Positions 8,556-18,298 are shown, numbered from the stretch's first letter. The stretch: DNA of 41,797 bases from Anaerolineae bacterium (GCA_029907105.1 JARYMM010000029.1:1047-42843), one strand, 5' to 3'. Notes: a model not told the origin generated them from the letters alone. A program made the numbers and translations.

Positions 8556-9615
8556 TTACAGCAGGATCAACACCACCGGCACGAGAACGATCACAGCCAG
8601 GAAGAAGGCGAAGTTCCTCCGCCGCCGGGTGACCCAGGCCAGAAGGCGCGAGACAGCCCACTCGTAGGGCCGATAGGCCAGCAGCACGACAGGCAGGGAA
8701 ACCAGGGTCGCGCAGATGAGATAGGTCAACACCACAGCCACCGCCTGGGGGTCTCCCAACAGCGCCGCGGCGACCAGCGTCCACCATCGTGGAGATGTTG
8801 GCCCCCAGAATGTAAGGGATGATGTTCTCCCGCCGCATGTAGCCGCGGGCCGAGAGGGGCACCAGGATGCTCACCGAGACGGAAACGGACATGGTCACCA
8901 GCGTGATGGCCAGGCCCGTCAAAAACATGACCTCGGGGCGGTAGACCAGGCGGGGGACCTGGTCAAAATCGGTGCGCTCCAGGCGAATCTGGGGCGTCAC
9001 CTGGTCGAAGAGACGGAAACTGAGCATCGCCAGCCCCACGCCAAGGACGAAGAGCGCCCCGTCAGGCAGAAGGGCCGCCAGGGGTCTAAGGAGCGGGTCC
9101 AGCCCCCGATTGACACCGACAGACAATCCCTCCAGGCCAGGCGGAGAAAGAGAAAGCGTCCAGCCCTGGCCAAGCAGAAGCAACCCCAGGGGCACGACGG
9201 CCAGTTGAAGCGAGCCGGTGATGATGAAGGAGAGCACGCCAGGGGTATAGGCAATCCAGCGTTCCTGCCCGCGCAGGGCATGATAGATGAAACCGACCAG
9301 CAGGACGATGGAGGAGGCCCCCAGGCGAGAACCGGCGATCATAGTGAAAGCCTGGAGAACGCTCAGCGCCCTGGCGCTCAACAGAGCCACCGCCGCAGCC
9401 GCCACCGGTGACCCGCTCAGGATCAGGTAGGCCATCAGCCAGCCGAACCCCATACTGTCGGCAACGTTGGTGACTTCCAGATGGCCGCGCAGAAACGGTG
9501 CCAGTCCCTCCGCCCCCTCTTTCATCAGCCCCAGAGCAAGGACAAAGAGCAAGAGCCGGGCGATCGCCAGTCCCGGCTTCCTCCATCTCCGCCATCCGTC
9601 CTTCCGCTTTCTCAT
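8556..9615 (-). pseudogene. Na+/phosphate cotransporter-like protein, frameshifted
   Basis: About 353 aa if restored. Multi-spanning membrane protein of the Na/Pi cotransporter (NptA-like) family, recognised by SMGFGWLMAYLILSGSPV, IVLLVGFIYHALRG and the hallmark ILGANISTMVD followed, after a frame change, by LVAAALLGDPQAVAVVLTYL. The reading frame breaks at about 8778: GTG GAC G|CTG GTC, where the family has Val-Asp-Thr-Leu-Val, so two bases appear lost (or one gained). Downstream of the break the protein continues to a normal end (TAA at 8556-8558). The break could be a real mutation or an assembly error. The start ATG at 9615 overlaps the TGA of the dipeptidase; a GTG at 9618 is also possible. 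Confidence 0.85.
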
Positions 9616-10610
9616 CACCCCACCACCTGGCGGAAGACCCGCAGCAAGTTGCCGCCGAGGATTTTCCTCACTGCCATCGGCTCGTAGCCGCGGGCAAGCA
9701 ATCCGGCTGTCAACGCCGGCAGCCGCGTGACGTCCTCCATGCCTGCCAGATTGCCCTGCTCGTAGCCATCGAAATCGGAACCCAGCCCCACATGGTCAAT
9801 CCCCATCACCGCTATCAGGTGGTCAATGTGCTTCAGAAAATCGTCCAATGAGGCTCCTGGCCAGGGATCACGAATGAACCAGGGAACGAAGGTAACACAG
9901 ACCACCCCGCCGTTGGCAGCGATGGCCTCCAGTTGGGCATCGCTGAGGTTGCGCATGTGATCGCACAGGGCCCGGGCGTTGCTGTGGGAGGCGATCACCG
10001 GCTGCTCGCTGAGCGCCAGCACATCGCCCAACCCCGGCCCGGCCAGGTGGCTGACGTCTACCACGATCCCCAGCCGATTGCACTCCTTCACCACCTGCTC
10101 GCCGAAGGCGGTCAGGCCGCCCGGCTGGCCGCCGACCTTCACCCCATCGCAGGCGGCATTGCGATAATCCCAGGCCAGACCCAGGACGCGCACCCCCAGA
10201 CGGTAGAAGCAACGCAGCACCTCGAGGCTGCCATCCAGCGCCTCGGCCCCTTCCAGCCCCAGCACCCCGGCTACCTTTCCCGCCCGTTTCGCTTCTTCGA
10301 TGTCCGCGGCGGAGGTGGCGAGCAGCAGGGCGTCCGGATTGGCTTCCATCTCCTGGTAGAAGGTGTCCAGCCGCTGCAGGGCGTGCCGCGTGGCCCCATG
10401 CTGCTGATGAGGCTGGGGCACGAAGCAGGCGAAGACCTGCCCGCTGACGCCTGCCTCCCTCATGCGTGGCAGGTCGCTGTGGCCCTGATCCGAGCGCTCG
10501 CCCAGATGACGGGTGCCGGCCAGGACGTCACCCAGCGTGTCGCAATGGGCGTCGAAGATGAGGGTATCGTAGTGCAGGGTGAGAGGGTCAGCTTGTGGAA
10601 TCCTGTTCAT
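9615..10610 (-). CDS. M19 (renal-type) dipeptidase
   Basis: 331-aa zinc dipeptidase of the membrane dipeptidase/M19 family, cleaving dipeptides including D-amino-acid ones. Visible metal-site motifs are FDAHCDT (His-x-Asp), [10 protein letters not shown] (bridging Glu), [10 protein letters not shown] and [12 protein letters not shown] (His residues), and [11 protein letters not shown] near the C-terminus (Asp). The start [10 protein letters not shown] at 10610 is chosen for its GGGAAG upstream and ATGA overlap with the radical SAM stop; an ATG 15 bases upstream is a minor alternative. Length fits the family. Confidence 0.93.
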   Translation of the reverse strand: MNRIPQADPLTLHYDTLIFDAHCDTLGDVLAGTRHLGERSDQGHSDLPRMREAGVSGQVFACFVPQPHQQHGATRHALQRLDTFYQEMEANPDALLLATSAADIEEAKRAGKVAGVLGLEGAEALDGSLEVLRCFYRLGVRVLGLAWDYRNAACDGVKVGGQPGGLTAFGEQVVKECNRLGIVVDVSHLAGPGLGDVLALSEQPVIASHSNARALCDHMRNLSDAQLEAIAANGGVVCVTFVPWFIRDPWPGASLDDFLKHIDHLIAVMGIDHVGLGSDFDGYEQGNLAGMEDVTRLPALTAGLLARGYEPMAVRKILGGNLLRVFRQVVG

Positions 10611-11683
10611 CGCAGCACTTCCCATGCCACCCGTGTCAGCGTCGGCGGATGGAGCAGCATGTTGGCGTAGCTGGCATTGGCCATGGGGCAGGCGCACTCG
10701 CCGGCGGCGATGCTGCGCCGCAGGCGCGCCATCTCCTCGCCAAACCAGATGGGGGCCAGGTCATAGCCCGTCTGCCGCAGATTGCCCACGAGTTGGGCGC
10801 GCACGCAGCAGGTCCAGACATCCCCGTCGGGGGCGATGTGGCCGCTGGCCCAGCCGGCGGTGCAGGGGATCACCTGCCGCTGCTCCCGCAACACCCGCCT
10901 GGCCAACTGGTAGTACTGCGCCCGAAAGGCCAGGGTGAAACGGGCCAGCCCGCGGGCGGTGCGGCAGCGCGCTTCCGCACTCAGGAAATCGGCCACCGGC
11001 GCATACGCTTCCGCCGGCGGCGTGATCTCCCAGCCCACAGTGTCCAGCTCCACCCGCTCCTCGGCCACCTCGGTGATGTAGGAATCCGGCTCCAGCGCTT
11101 GCAAACCCGCGTAGATCTCCCCAAACCGCTCGACGTTGAAACGGGAGATGACGGTGTGCACGCTGAGGACGAGGTTAGGATGCTCAGGCTGCAGCGCCTT
11201 GAGCAGTTGCCATGTCGCCAGCGCCCGCTCCCAGTTCCCCGGCACGCCGCGGATGCGGTCGTGTTCCTCGCCCAATCCGTCCAGGGAGAGGTTGAGGCCG
11301 ATCTCGCTCCCGGGGCAGGCCGCGCAGATGCGGGCAGTGGCGGCAGCGATGCGCTCGCTCAGCAGGCCGTTGGTGGGGATGGTGATCACCGCCGGGCGGC
11401 ATTCCTCGTAGGCGGCGATGACCAACTCGGCAAAATCGGGTCGCAGATAAGGCTCGCCGCCGGTGAAGGTCAGGTAGAACGGCGCGCGGCCCAGATGGCG
11501 GAACACCCGCTGCCACTCGTCAAGGGTCATGTCGTCGGCGGACCTGCGCCACACGCCGCAGGTGCGGCAGCGGGAATTGCAGCGATAGCTGACGCTGAGC
11601 ACCAGGCTGAAGGGATAAAGTTTGGGCCATCCGAAACGCCGGAAGGCCCAGTACAGGGGAAGCCTGGAAACAAGGGTGATCAC
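10607..11683 (-). CDS. Radical SAM protein with SPASM-like C-terminus
   Basis: 358 aa. The [4Fe-4S]-SAM site is CNSRCRTC (CxxxCxxC) at residues about 35-42, followed by the SAM-binding [10 protein letters not shown] and the [21 protein letters not shown] segment (here LNLSLDGL). The C-terminal half carries extra cysteines ([23 protein letters not shown] ... GECACP), typical of SPASM/twitch domains that bind auxiliary clusters. GTG start with GGAC upstream. First gene of the leftward operon, coupled to the dipeptidase by ATGA. The substrate is unknown; peptide or sugar modification are possibilities for this architecture. Confidence 0.9.
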   Translation of the reverse strand: MITLVSRLPLYWAFRRFGWPKLYPFSLVLSVSYRCNSRCRTCGVWRRSADDMTLDEWQRVFRHLGRAPFYLTFTGGEPYLRPDFAELVIAAYEECRPAVITIPTNGLLSERIAAATARICAACPGSEIGLNLSLDGLGEEHDRIRGVPGNWERALATWQLLKALQPEHPNLVLSVHTVISRFNVERFGEIYAGLQALEPDSYITEVAEERVELDTVGWEITPPAEAYAPVADFLSAEARCRTARGLARFTLAFRAQYYQLARRVLREQRQVIPCTAGWASGHIAPDGDVWTCCVRAQLVGNLRQTGYDLAPIWFGEEMARLRRSIAAGECACPMANASYANMLLHPPTLTRVAWEVLR

Positions 11684-12140
11684 AACGGTTGTCCTGACCC
11701 GCCCGTGAATCGGCCGGCGCTCTCACCCCGCACGATCAGAGCGCGGCTGTTCAGACCCATAAGATGGGCTCGCTTTCCGCCCCCTTTAAGCCATGAAGGG
11801 GCACCTTCGCCCGGCCCTGGCAATGGAGCAAAAGGCAGGACGAAGATACCCCCTCATGGCCCACAATCGAGGGAGGCTGAGGTTGCGCCGACAGTCGTCG
11901 CTTCCACGGCCGCCGCGATGTCCCTGACTCTGATGCCGGCACCACAATCATCAGTGCCGCAGCCGCAACTGCCGCCTCAGAGCCAATCGGCACCTGGCCC
12001 CAGTCGGCCAGTACGGAGCCACCGAATGCCGCTCACGACGGTGACCGCCGCAATGACCGACAGCGCGACCTCACTGCGCCAGCTCAGGGCGCTTCGCCTC
12101 CAGGCATTCCCGGCTCTCTCTGTTGCCGCCGCTGACGAGC
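11684..12140. other. Intergenic region without a recognisable gene
   Basis: About 457 bases. Short open frames exist on both strands but none shows a ribosome-binding site, a known motif or an uninterrupted reasonable protein. The sequence is GC-rich and might be decayed coding DNA. It likely contains the promoter of the leftward operon, but no clear -35/-10 was found. Confidence 0.5.
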
Positions 12141-13157
12141 CTAGGGCACGGCGATGGGTTCGGCACCTGCAGCCAGGGGGAAGCGGATTACCATCCGCAG
12201 GTCGGCATGGCCGATCTGGCGCAGCATCTCCTGCACCGCGTTGACGTACTCGCTGGGCGCATTGGCCTGCACGTAGAGGTCCAGGGCATTGTTCAGATGC
12301 TCCTCATCCCAGGCCAGGAAGGGCAGGGTCTGGCCGTTGACGAGGATGTGCAGGCTGTTGGAGCGAGTGGTCAGGCGAGTGGTCAGGGCGATATGCTGGA
12401 TGTTGGCTGCTTGCAGAGAATCCACCGCCGCCGGAGCCAGCTTGGTCATCCAGAGCGTGTTGGGGCCGGTGAGCATCTCGATAGCCTCAGCGGAGATGCC
12501 CGCCAGGTAGGGGATGCCGCGCTCGTCGTACATCACCTCCAGGTTGACGGTGGCCGAGGGTTCAGCCATCGCCTCCGCTACACCCTCCACTTCCATGAGG
12601 CTGGCCTTCGGCGAGCGGTAAGGAATGGGAGTGGCCCCATCGGCCAGGGGCATCTGTATCATCAGGTCCAGGCCGATGCGCTGCAGCAGGGGCAGCAGAC
12701 GCCGGATCAGCCGGGCGCCTTCGCCGTAGTAGGCCGTGCCAAACATCTCCGTCAACAGGCCCGCCTGAGCGAGACTGGCATCGTCCCAGGCCAGGTAGGG
12801 CATGGCCTTGCCGTTGACGAACAGGAAGAGCCCGCCCTTGTCCCAAACGACCTCGATATGCTGCACGTTGGCGGCCTTGATCCAGTCCATGTAGTAGGGA
12901 TGAATCCTCACCATCCACAGGCTGTTGGGGCCGGCGAAAGGCGCAAGCAGCGTTTCGAGGGTGGACGCCTTGATGCCGAAGATACTGGGCTCGCCGGTGT
13001 CATCATAGACCACGTACAGGCGTGGCAGGCGGAGAGTGAAAGCTTGCGGGGAAACCGCTTCGGCTTCCATAGGCGCTGCCGGGCTGACGGCACAACCGCT
13101 GAGCGAGATCAACAGGACCATCGCCAGCGCAAGAGATAAGAACGTTCGTTTGCCCAT
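12141..13157 (-). CDS. Two-repeat lipoprotein of unknown function
   Basis: 338-aa predicted lipoprotein. The start at 13157 has GAGGAGG 9 bases upstream; the signal peptide MGKRTFLSLALAMVLLIS ends in the lipobox LSGC (Cys20). The mature part is an internal duplication of about 140 residues: repeat 1 has LYVVYDDTGEPSIFGI ... GPNSLWMVRI ... ANVQHIEVVWD ... LFVNGKAMPYLAWDD, and repeat 2 has LEVMYDERGIPYLAGI ... GPNTLWMTKL ... ANIQHIALTTR ... ILVNGQTLPFLAWDE. I do not recognise the family; the VNGxxxPxLAWDx block may bind a ligand or partner outside the cell. A promoter lies about 190 bases upstream. Confidence 0.85.
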   Translation of the reverse strand: MGKRTFLSLALAMVLLISLSGCAVSPAAPMEAEAVSPQAFTLRLPRLYVVYDDTGEPSIFGIKASTLETLLAPFAGPNSLWMVRIHPYYMDWIKAANVQHIEVVWDKGGLFLFVNGKAMPYLAWDDASLAQAGLLTEMFGTAYYGEGARLIRRLLPLLQRIGLDLMIQMPLADGATPIPYRSPKASLMEVEGVAEAMAEPSATVNLEVMYDERGIPYLAGISAEAIEMLTGPNTLWMTKLAPAAVDSLQAANIQHIALTTRLTTRSNSLHILVNGQTLPFLAWDEEHLNNALDLYVQANAPSEYVNAVQEMLRQIGHADLRMVIRFPLAAGAEPIAVP

Positions 13158-13344
13158 GATGATGAACCTCCTCGTTCTTGCTAACAGGTTTGCGTTTGGG
13201 ATTGCGAAACGACGCCACAAGGTGACCAGCCTCTAGACCCTACGTTGGTCCTTAACCCTCCCAGTCTGGCCTTCAGCCGCAGCTTCTGTTTTTGAGGAAT
13301 GCTATTGGCGAGGTACAGGCACTCATCGGCGCACCTGCACCCTA

Positions 13345-13373
13345 ATTATGCCACGTTTCCCTGCAATTGTCAA
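13345..13373 (-). promoter_or_regulatory. Sigma70-type promoter for the lipoprotein gene
   Basis: On the minus strand TTGACA (13373-13368), a 17-bp spacer, then CATAAT (13350-13345). It would start transcription near 13338, leaving a 5' leader of about 180 nt before the lipoprotein start at 13157. Confidence 0.6.
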
Positions 13374-13383
13374 ACGCGGCTTG

Positions 13384-14802
13384 TCACGCGCGCACCCGCC
13401 GATGGCCGACGAAGAAACGGAAGAAATCCCGCAGCCGCGTCGGGGCGTGCTGCCAGGTGTCCCAGCGCAGCAAGCGCTTCAACAAGCGCCCGGGGCGCAT
13501 GTAGAAACGGCGATAGGCCTCCCGCCACTTGCGCTCCGCCAACTCGGCAGTCATCTCGCCTATCTCGAAGCGGGCCCTCTCGTCATGGATGGCGAAGTCC
13601 CGCCAGTCCTGGCTGAAGATGCGCCCCTCCCGCTGCAAGATGTCCCACATCTCCGTGCCGGGGAAGGGCGCAGCCAGCATGAAGTTGGCCAGCTCCGGGT
13701 CCAGCTCCAGCGCCAGCTCGATGGTCTTGTCCATGGTCTCTTCGGTTTCGTGGGGCATGCCGAAGATGAAGAAGCCCATCGTCTCCAGCCCGGCGGCCTT
13801 GGCCCAGCGGAAAGCGTCGCGCACCTGCTCCAGCGTCTGCCCCTTCTTGATCACATGCTTCAGGATGTACTCATCACCGCTCTCCACGCCGAAGCCCACC
13901 CGCTTGCAGCCGGCAGCTTTCATCAACTGATACAGCTCCGGGTCGCCATAATTGACCTTCATGCCGTGCACGGTGATCCAGGGCACGGTGTTCAGTCCTT
14001 CGTCTATCAGCGCCCGGCACAGCGCCTTGGCCCGTTCCAGGTCGCGGTTCCAGATGTCGTCGGTGAGGCCGATTTCCGTGGCTCGCAGGTCGCGCACCAG
14101 CCAGCGCCACTCGGCGACGACGTTCTCCACCGAACGAGCCCGCCAGGTGTGGCCGGTCACCGGCTTGGAGCAGAAGATGCACTGGAAGGGGCAGCCGCGG
14201 GAGGTGACGATGGTGAAGGCCCGGGCATGCGGGTCCAACCCGTCGGTCAGCGGTTGCAGGTTCGTGTAGCGGTCAATCTTGAACAGATCGTGCGCCGGGA
14301 AGGGCAGGCTATCCAGGTCCTCCACCAGCGGCGAGCAATCGGAGGCCACCACCTGGCCATTGTGACGGAAGAAGAGGCCGGGAATGCCTCCTGGATGGCG
14401 GCCCTTTTCCAGCGCCTCCACCAGCTCCACCAGGCCGTGCTCGCCTTCCCCCTTGAAGACATAGTCCACAAAGGGCTTCTCCATGGACTCCAGCGGCATG
14501 ATGGTCAGGTGCGGCCCGCCCAGGATGGTAGGCAGCCCCAGCTTCTTAGCCGTTTCGGCCATCTCCCAGGCGTCGGGGATGAGCGGCGTGGTGGCCGAGA
14601 TGCCGATGAGCCCGAAGGGCCGGCGCGCTTCGGCGGCGCGCTCGATGACCGCTTCCACCGGCTCATCTTCCACCGCTGCGTCGAAGATGACCGGCTCATG
14701 CCCGGCCTGGCGCAGGCAGGCGGCCAGGTAGCCCAAACCAAGAGGAATGTGTTTGCGGGATGACCAGACTTTGGGTTCCGGACTGGCCAGGAGGACGCGC
14801 AT
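13384..14802 (-). CDS. B12-binding-domain radical SAM protein
   Basis: 472 aa. The N-terminal cobalamin-binding Rossmann-like domain (residues 1-130; [33 protein letters not shown]) is followed by a radical SAM core with CPFQCIFC (CxxxCxxC) near residue 205 and [14 protein letters not shown]. Such enzymes do radical methylation or ring rearrangement, often in lipid, hopanoid or pigment tailoring; the substrate here is unknown. The C-terminal helix-rich tail is arginine-rich ([12 protein letters not shown]), as in many members. The start has GAGGTG upstream, and a promoter sits immediately in front. Confidence 0.92.
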   Translation of the reverse strand: MRVLLASPEPKVWSSRKHIPLGLGYLAACLRQAGHEPVIFDAAVEDEPVEAVIERAAEARRPFGLIGISATTPLIPDAWEMAETAKKLGLPTILGGPHLTIMPLESMEKPFVDYVFKGEGEHGLVELVEALEKGRHPGGIPGLFFRHNGQVVASDCSPLVEDLDSLPFPAHDLFKIDRYTNLQPLTDGLDPHARAFTIVTSRGCPFQCIFCSKPVTGHTWRARSVENVVAEWRWLVRDLRATEIGLTDDIWNRDLERAKALCRALIDEGLNTVPWITVHGMKVNYGDPELYQLMKAAGCKRVGFGVESGDEYILKHVIKKGQTLEQVRDAFRWAKAAGLETMGFFIFGMPHETEETMDKTIELALELDPELANFMLAAPFPGTEMWDILQREGRIFSQDWRDFAIHDERARFEIGEMTAELAERKWREAYRRFYMRPGRLLKRLLRWDTWQHAPTRLRDFFRFFVGHRRVRA

Positions 14803-14819
14803 GTTTCACCTCGTTTGCT

Positions 14820-14848
14820 ATTATAACACAGATCCCGTCTTCTGGCAA
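14820..14848 (-). promoter_or_regulatory. Promoter of the B12-radical SAM gene
   Basis: Minus strand TTGCCA (14848-14843), 17-bp spacer, TATAAT (14825-14820). Transcription would begin about 10 bases before the ATG, giving a very short leader. Confidence 0.6.
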
Positions 14849-14896
14849 TGTCGCGTCATCCCAGCTCGCAGAGGGTGCATTTCAGTTTTTTGGAAA

Positions 14897-15227
14897 TGTC
14901 ATTGCGAGCCGAAGGCGAAGCAATCTCCTGCCAGCCAGTGGGAGATTGCCCTTCGGCAAAGCTCAGGGCAGGCTTCGGCACAAACCATGCCCTGAGCGCA
15001 GCGAATGGGGGCGCGCCTCCTCAGAAACTTGCCTGTCATTGCGAGCCGAAGCCCTGAGCAAAGCGAAGGGGCAGCGAAGCAATCTCCACGTAGCGACTTG
15101 GGGATTGCGCCTCGGGCGAGCCTCGGCGTGGCCCTTCGGCGGAAAACCGCCGCCTCGCAATGACAAGATGGGCGGTGTTTCTGTCCTTTAGAATGGCGGG
15201 CCGCGCCATGGCGGCCTCGCAATGACA
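14897..15227. repeat. CATTGCGAG-type dispersed inverted repeats
   Basis: TGTCATTGCGAG appears at 14897-14908 and 15034-15045, and its reverse complement CTCGCAATGACA at 15154-15165 and 15216-15227. Between them lie degenerate GAAGCAATCTC and GGGATTGC arms, and segments resembling GCCCTGAGCxxAGCGAA that recur within the block. The same family occurs at 35670-35782. Most of the gap 14803-15384 is this repeat; no gene is visible in it. Confidence 0.85.
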
Positions 15228-15288
15228 CAGGTCAGGCTGGCTCTCGCTCTCGCCACTAAAGTGAAATACACCCCTCGCAGAGCTGGCC

Positions 15289-15317
15289 TTGACAATATCG
15301 TCCCCCTATGCTAGCAT
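15289..15317 (+). promoter_or_regulatory. Promoter upstream of the macro domain gene
   Basis: TTGACA (15289-15294), 17-bp spacer, TAGCAT (15312-15317). It lies 68 bases ahead of the macro domain start codon. Confidence 0.5.
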
Positions 15318-15384
15318 ATCTTCGCTGCAGCACCAATCTACCCATGTACCAAACTGCCAATCTACCGCTCCCAGGGAGGGTATC

Positions 15385-15966
15385 ATGCGTCAGATCGTCT
15401 TCGACCACCAGACAGCAGCCGGGCAGATCGTCCGTGTCGTGTGCGGCGACCTGACCCAGGAGCCTGTGGAGGCCATCGTCAACGCCGCCAACGAGCGCCT
15501 GGCGCACGGCGGCGGCGTGGCCGGGGCCATCGTCCGCCGTGGCGGCCGTGTGATCCAGGAGGAGAGCAGCCGCTGGGTGCGAGAGCACGGCCCCGTGCCC
15601 ACAGGCAGCGCGGCCATCACCAGCGGCGGTCAGCTCCCCGCCCGCTATGTGATCCACGCCGTAGGGCCGGTGTGGGGCACAGGCGACGAGGAGGCCAAAC
15701 TGGCCAGCGCCGTGCACAGCGCCCTGGGGCTGGCTGCCGAACATCACATCGGCAGCGTATCCCTGCCCGCCATCTCCGCCGGCATCTTCGGCTTCCCCAG
15801 GGAACTCTGTGCCCAGGTGATCCTCACCGCCGTGCGCCAATTCCTGGCCCAGCACCCCCAGGCCAGCCTGCGGGAGGTCAACGTCGTCCTCCTGGACCAG
15901 GAGATGGCTGCCCTGTTCGCCGAGGAGGCGCGGCGGCAATTCGGGGAAAGCCAGGCCAGGCCATGA
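15385..15966 (+). CDS. Macro domain protein (ADP-ribose binding)
   Basis: 193-aa protein that is essentially one macro domain, binding ADP-ribose and probably hydrolysing O-acetyl-ADP-ribose or ADP-ribosyl esters. Motifs: VVCGDLTQEPVEAIVNAANERLAHGGGVAGAI (ribose loops, catalytic Asn and Gly-rich segment, residues about 16-47), YVIHAVGPVWG, and SVSLPAISAGIFGFP (phosphate loop). The start at 15385 has GGGAGGG at proper spacing; an in-frame upstream extension lacks a site. It stands about 105 bp ahead of ecfA, and no ADP-ribosyltransferase is nearby. Confidence 0.93.
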   Translation: MRQIVFDHQTAAGQIVRVVCGDLTQEPVEAIVNAANERLAHGGGVAGAIVRRGGRVIQEESSRWVREHGPVPTGSAAITSGGQLPARYVIHAVGPVWGTGDEEAKLASAVHSALGLAAEHHIGSVSLPAISAGIFGFPRELCAQVILTAVRQFLAQHPQASLREVNVVLLDQEMAALFAEEARRQFGESQARP

Positions 15967-16071
15967 GACAACCCCGGGGCACGGGACTGAAGCGTTTCCT
16001 GCGGACATGGTTTTCACCGCCCGTTCTCCTCTGCGCCCTTGGTGACCTCTGTGGTGCGTGGGAGCAGGCTC

Positions 16072-16932
16072 ATGGCTGAGCAACCGCTCATCGTGGCCGA
16101 GGGGGTCTGGTTTGCCTATCCGGGTGCCGACTGGACGCTGCAAGACGTCAGCCTGCGCCTGGCCGGGGGCGAATACGTGGCCATCATCGGTCGCAACGGC
16201 GCCGGCAAGACAACCCTGGCCAAGCTATGCAACGGGTTGCTGCGGCCCACGCGGGGCCGCGTGTGCGTGCTGGGCCAGGACACTGCCAGCCTGCGCCCCT
16301 GCGAACTGGCCAGCACGGTGGGCTACGTCTTCCAGAACCCCGACCACCAGATTTTCGCCGCTACCACGCGGGAGGAAATCGCTTTCGGGCCGCGCAACCT
16401 GGGGCTGGGCGAAGCCGAGGTGCGCGCCCGCATCGAGGAAGCCCTGGCCCGCTTCGGCCTGCAGGAGGTGGCCGACGCGCCGCCCGCCCTGCTCAGCTTC
16501 GCCTTGCGGCGCAAGGTGGCCCTGGCTGCCGTCTACGCCATGCGCCCGCAGGCGCTGATCCTCGACGAGCCCACCGGCGGGCTGGACCGCGACAGCGTAC
16601 ACGAGGTGATGGGGGCTGTGGCCAGCCTGCATGCCGAGGGACACACCATCATCTTGATCACCCACGACATGGCCCTGGTGGCCGGGCAGGCCCGGCGGGT
16701 CATCCTCCTGCACGAGGGGCGGATCGCGCTCGATGCCCCGCCGCGGCAGGCGTTCGCCCAAAGCGAGCGGTTGCACGCGGCCGGCCTGACGCCGCCGCAG
16801 ATCACCCGACTGGCCCGGCGGCTGGCCCGCTGCGGCCTGCCTGCCGACCTGCTCACCGTGGAGGAATTCGTCGCCGCCTACGTCGGCCAGGCCGCGGCCC
16901 GCTCCCATTCCCCCTGGCGAGGCGCAACCTGA
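16072..16932 (+). CDS. ECF transporter ATPase (EcfA/CbiO-like) with altered signature motif
   Basis: 286-aa cytoplasmic ABC ATPase of energy-coupling-factor vitamin/metal importers. Walker A GRNGAGKTT (about residue 42), Q-loop FQNPDHQIF, Walker B ALILDEPTGGLD and H-loop LITHDMAL are intact. The ABC signature, normally LS(Y/F)GQ in this family, reads LSFALRRKVALAA, so the conserved Gly-Gln is replaced by Ala-Leu; this may lower ATPase activity. A single EcfA with EcfT suggests a homodimeric module. The start at 16072 is preceded by GGGAGC. Its TGA overlaps the ecfT ATG. Confidence 0.92.
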   Translation: MAEQPLIVAEGVWFAYPGADWTLQDVSLRLAGGEYVAIIGRNGAGKTTLAKLCNGLLRPTRGRVCVLGQDTASLRPCELASTVGYVFQNPDHQIFAATTREEIAFGPRNLGLGEAEVRARIEEALARFGLQEVADAPPALLSFALRRKVALAAVYAMRPQALILDEPTGGLDRDSVHEVMGAVASLHAEGHTIILITHDMALVAGQARRVILLHEGRIALDAPPRQAFAQSERLHAAGLTPPQITRLARRLARCGLPADLLTVEEFVAAYVGQAAARSHSPWRGAT

Positions 16933-17717
16933 TGCTCAGTTTCGACCTCCACATGCCCGGCGCTTCCTGGCTGCACCGCCTCGACCCCCGCGTCAAGCTC
17001 CTTTTCGTCGCCGAGATGACGATTCTGCTGCTGGCCCTGCCCGACCTGCCCTTCATCCTGGGAGTGCTGGCCGGTTGCCACCTGCTGCTGATCTCCGCCC
17101 GCATCCCCGGGTCGCGTCTGGCGGCCATCTGGCGGCTGATGCTGCCGCTGACCGTGCTGGTCGTGCTGCTCTGGCTGCCCTTGCTGCCCCAGGGCCAGCC
17201 GGTGCTGCTGGCTTTCTGGCGGCTGCGGGTGACGCTGCCGGCGTTGCGGCAAGGCCTGCTCGTCGCCGCCCGGCTGGACGCCCTGGCTTTCGTCTTCTTC
17301 GTCTGGCTGCTGACCACGGAGCAACGGGCCATCGTGCAGGGGTTCGTGCGCCTGGGCCTGCCTTACGAGTGGGGGCTGACCCTCTCCCTGGCCCTGCGCT
17401 ACCTGCCCACGCTGCACAGCATGTACCAGCAGATCGTGGACGCCCAGCGGGCGCGGGGGTTGGACCTGGACGCAGGACCGCTCTTCGCCCGCGCCCGCCG
17501 GCGGCTGCCCGTGCTGGTGGCCTTGCTGGTCACTGCCCTGCGCAGCAGCGAGAACGTGGGCCGGGCGCTGGAGGCACGGGCGCTGGGCGCTGCCGGCGTG
17601 CGACGTACCTCCTTACACGACCTGCACCTGGGCCGCGCCGACGGCCTCTGCCTGGCCGCCCTGCTCGTGCTGCTCCTGGTCAGCCTGACTTTCCTCCTCC
17701 GACCAGGAGCAAGTTGA
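16932..17717 (+). CDS. ECF transporter transmembrane protein EcfT
   Basis: 261-aa membrane protein of the ECF T-component family, which couples the ATPases to a substrate-binding S protein. It opens with SWLHRLDPRVKLL, the typical N-terminus, has several hydrophobic spans, and carries the coupling-helix arginine motifs DAQRARGLDLD and ALEARALGA (Ala-Arg-Gly and Ala-Arg-Ala) late in the protein. TGATG overlap with ecfA. No S component is found within the window, so this may be a shared (group II) module; the substrate cannot be told. Confidence 0.92.
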   Translation: MLSFDLHMPGASWLHRLDPRVKLLFVAEMTILLLALPDLPFILGVLAGCHLLLISARIPGSRLAAIWRLMLPLTVLVVLLWLPLLPQGQPVLLAFWRLRVTLPALRQGLLVAARLDALAFVFFVWLLTTEQRAIVQGFVRLGLPYEWGLTLSLALRYLPTLHSMYQQIVDAQRARGLDLDAGPLFARARRRLPVLVALLVTALRSSENVGRALEARALGAAGVRRTSLHDLHLGRADGLCLAALLVLLLVSLTFLLRPGAS

Positions 17718-17743
17718 CAGCCTTCCCCGCTTTGTGGCATAAT
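17714..17743 (+). promoter_or_regulatory. Promoter upstream of the nitroreductase gene
   Basis: TTGACA (17714-17719), overlapping the ecfT stop codon, an 18-bp spacer, then CATAAT (17738-17743). It lies 37 bases before the start at 17781. Confidence 0.5.
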
Positions 17744-17780
17744 GGCCACACCGTTCACTCATCACCACAGGAGGAGACTC

Positions 17781-18290
17781 ATGGACTTCGCCAAACTCAT
17801 CAACACCCGCTACAGTGTGCGCGCCTACCGGCCCGACGCCGTGGAGGACGAGAAACTGCAACAGGTGCTGGAGGCGGCTCGCCTGGCCCCTACCGCCGCC
17901 AACCGCCAGCCCTTCCAGCTCATCGTCATCCGCACCGCCGGCCGCCAGGAGGAACTGAAGCGCATCTACAGCCGCGACTGGTTCGTGCAACCGCCGCTGG
18001 TCATCGCCATCTGCGGCATCCCGGCCCAGGCCTGGACGCGCAGCGACGGCAAGAGCTACGTGGATGTGGATGCCGCCATCGTCATGGACCATCTGATCCT
18101 GGCCGCGACCGAGCTGGGGCTGGGCACCTGCTGGATCGGCGCCTTCGATCCCCATGCGGCGCGCGAGGTCCTCGGCCTGCCCGAGGGCGTGGAGCCCATT
18201 GCCTTCACACCGTTGGGCTACCCGGCGGACGAGCCGCGGCCGAAGAAGCGCAAACCGCTGGCCGAGTTGGTGCGCTACGAACGCTGGTGA
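17781..18290 (+). CDS. Nitroreductase-family flavoprotein
   Basis: 169-aa FMN-binding NAD(P)H-dependent oxidoreductase-like protein. Motifs: N-terminal INTRYSVRAYRPDAV (FMN phosphate-binding Arg-Ser-Arg-like), LEAARLAPTAANRQPFQLIVI, the central VDAAIVMDHLILAATELGLGTCWIGAF, and the C-terminal LGYPADEPRPKKRKPLAELV. Length fits the short subfamily. The start is set by AGGAGG seven bases upstream. The natural substrate cannot be inferred. Confidence 0.92.
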   Translation: MDFAKLINTRYSVRAYRPDAVEDEKLQQVLEAARLAPTAANRQPFQLIVIRTAGRQEELKRIYSRDWFVQPPLVIAICGIPAQAWTRSDGKSYVDVDAAIVMDHLILAATELGLGTCWIGAFDPHAAREVLGLPEGVEPIAFTPLGYPADEPRPKKRKPLAELVRYERW

Positions 18291-18298
18291 GGGAGGGC

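Noticed and set aside
7726..9615. A 630-aa transporter-USP fusion protein
   Set aside because: The middle segment is out-of-frame noise; the true transporter C-terminus lies in another frame and the USP has its own start.
11751..11993. 80-codon frame on the - strand between the radical SAM and lipoprotein genes
   Set aside because: No ribosome-binding site or motif; composition looks non-coding.
10595..12244. Long + strand frame across the radical SAM gene and the intergenic gap
   Set aside because: Antisense to a gene with a CxxxCxxC motif; no features of its own.
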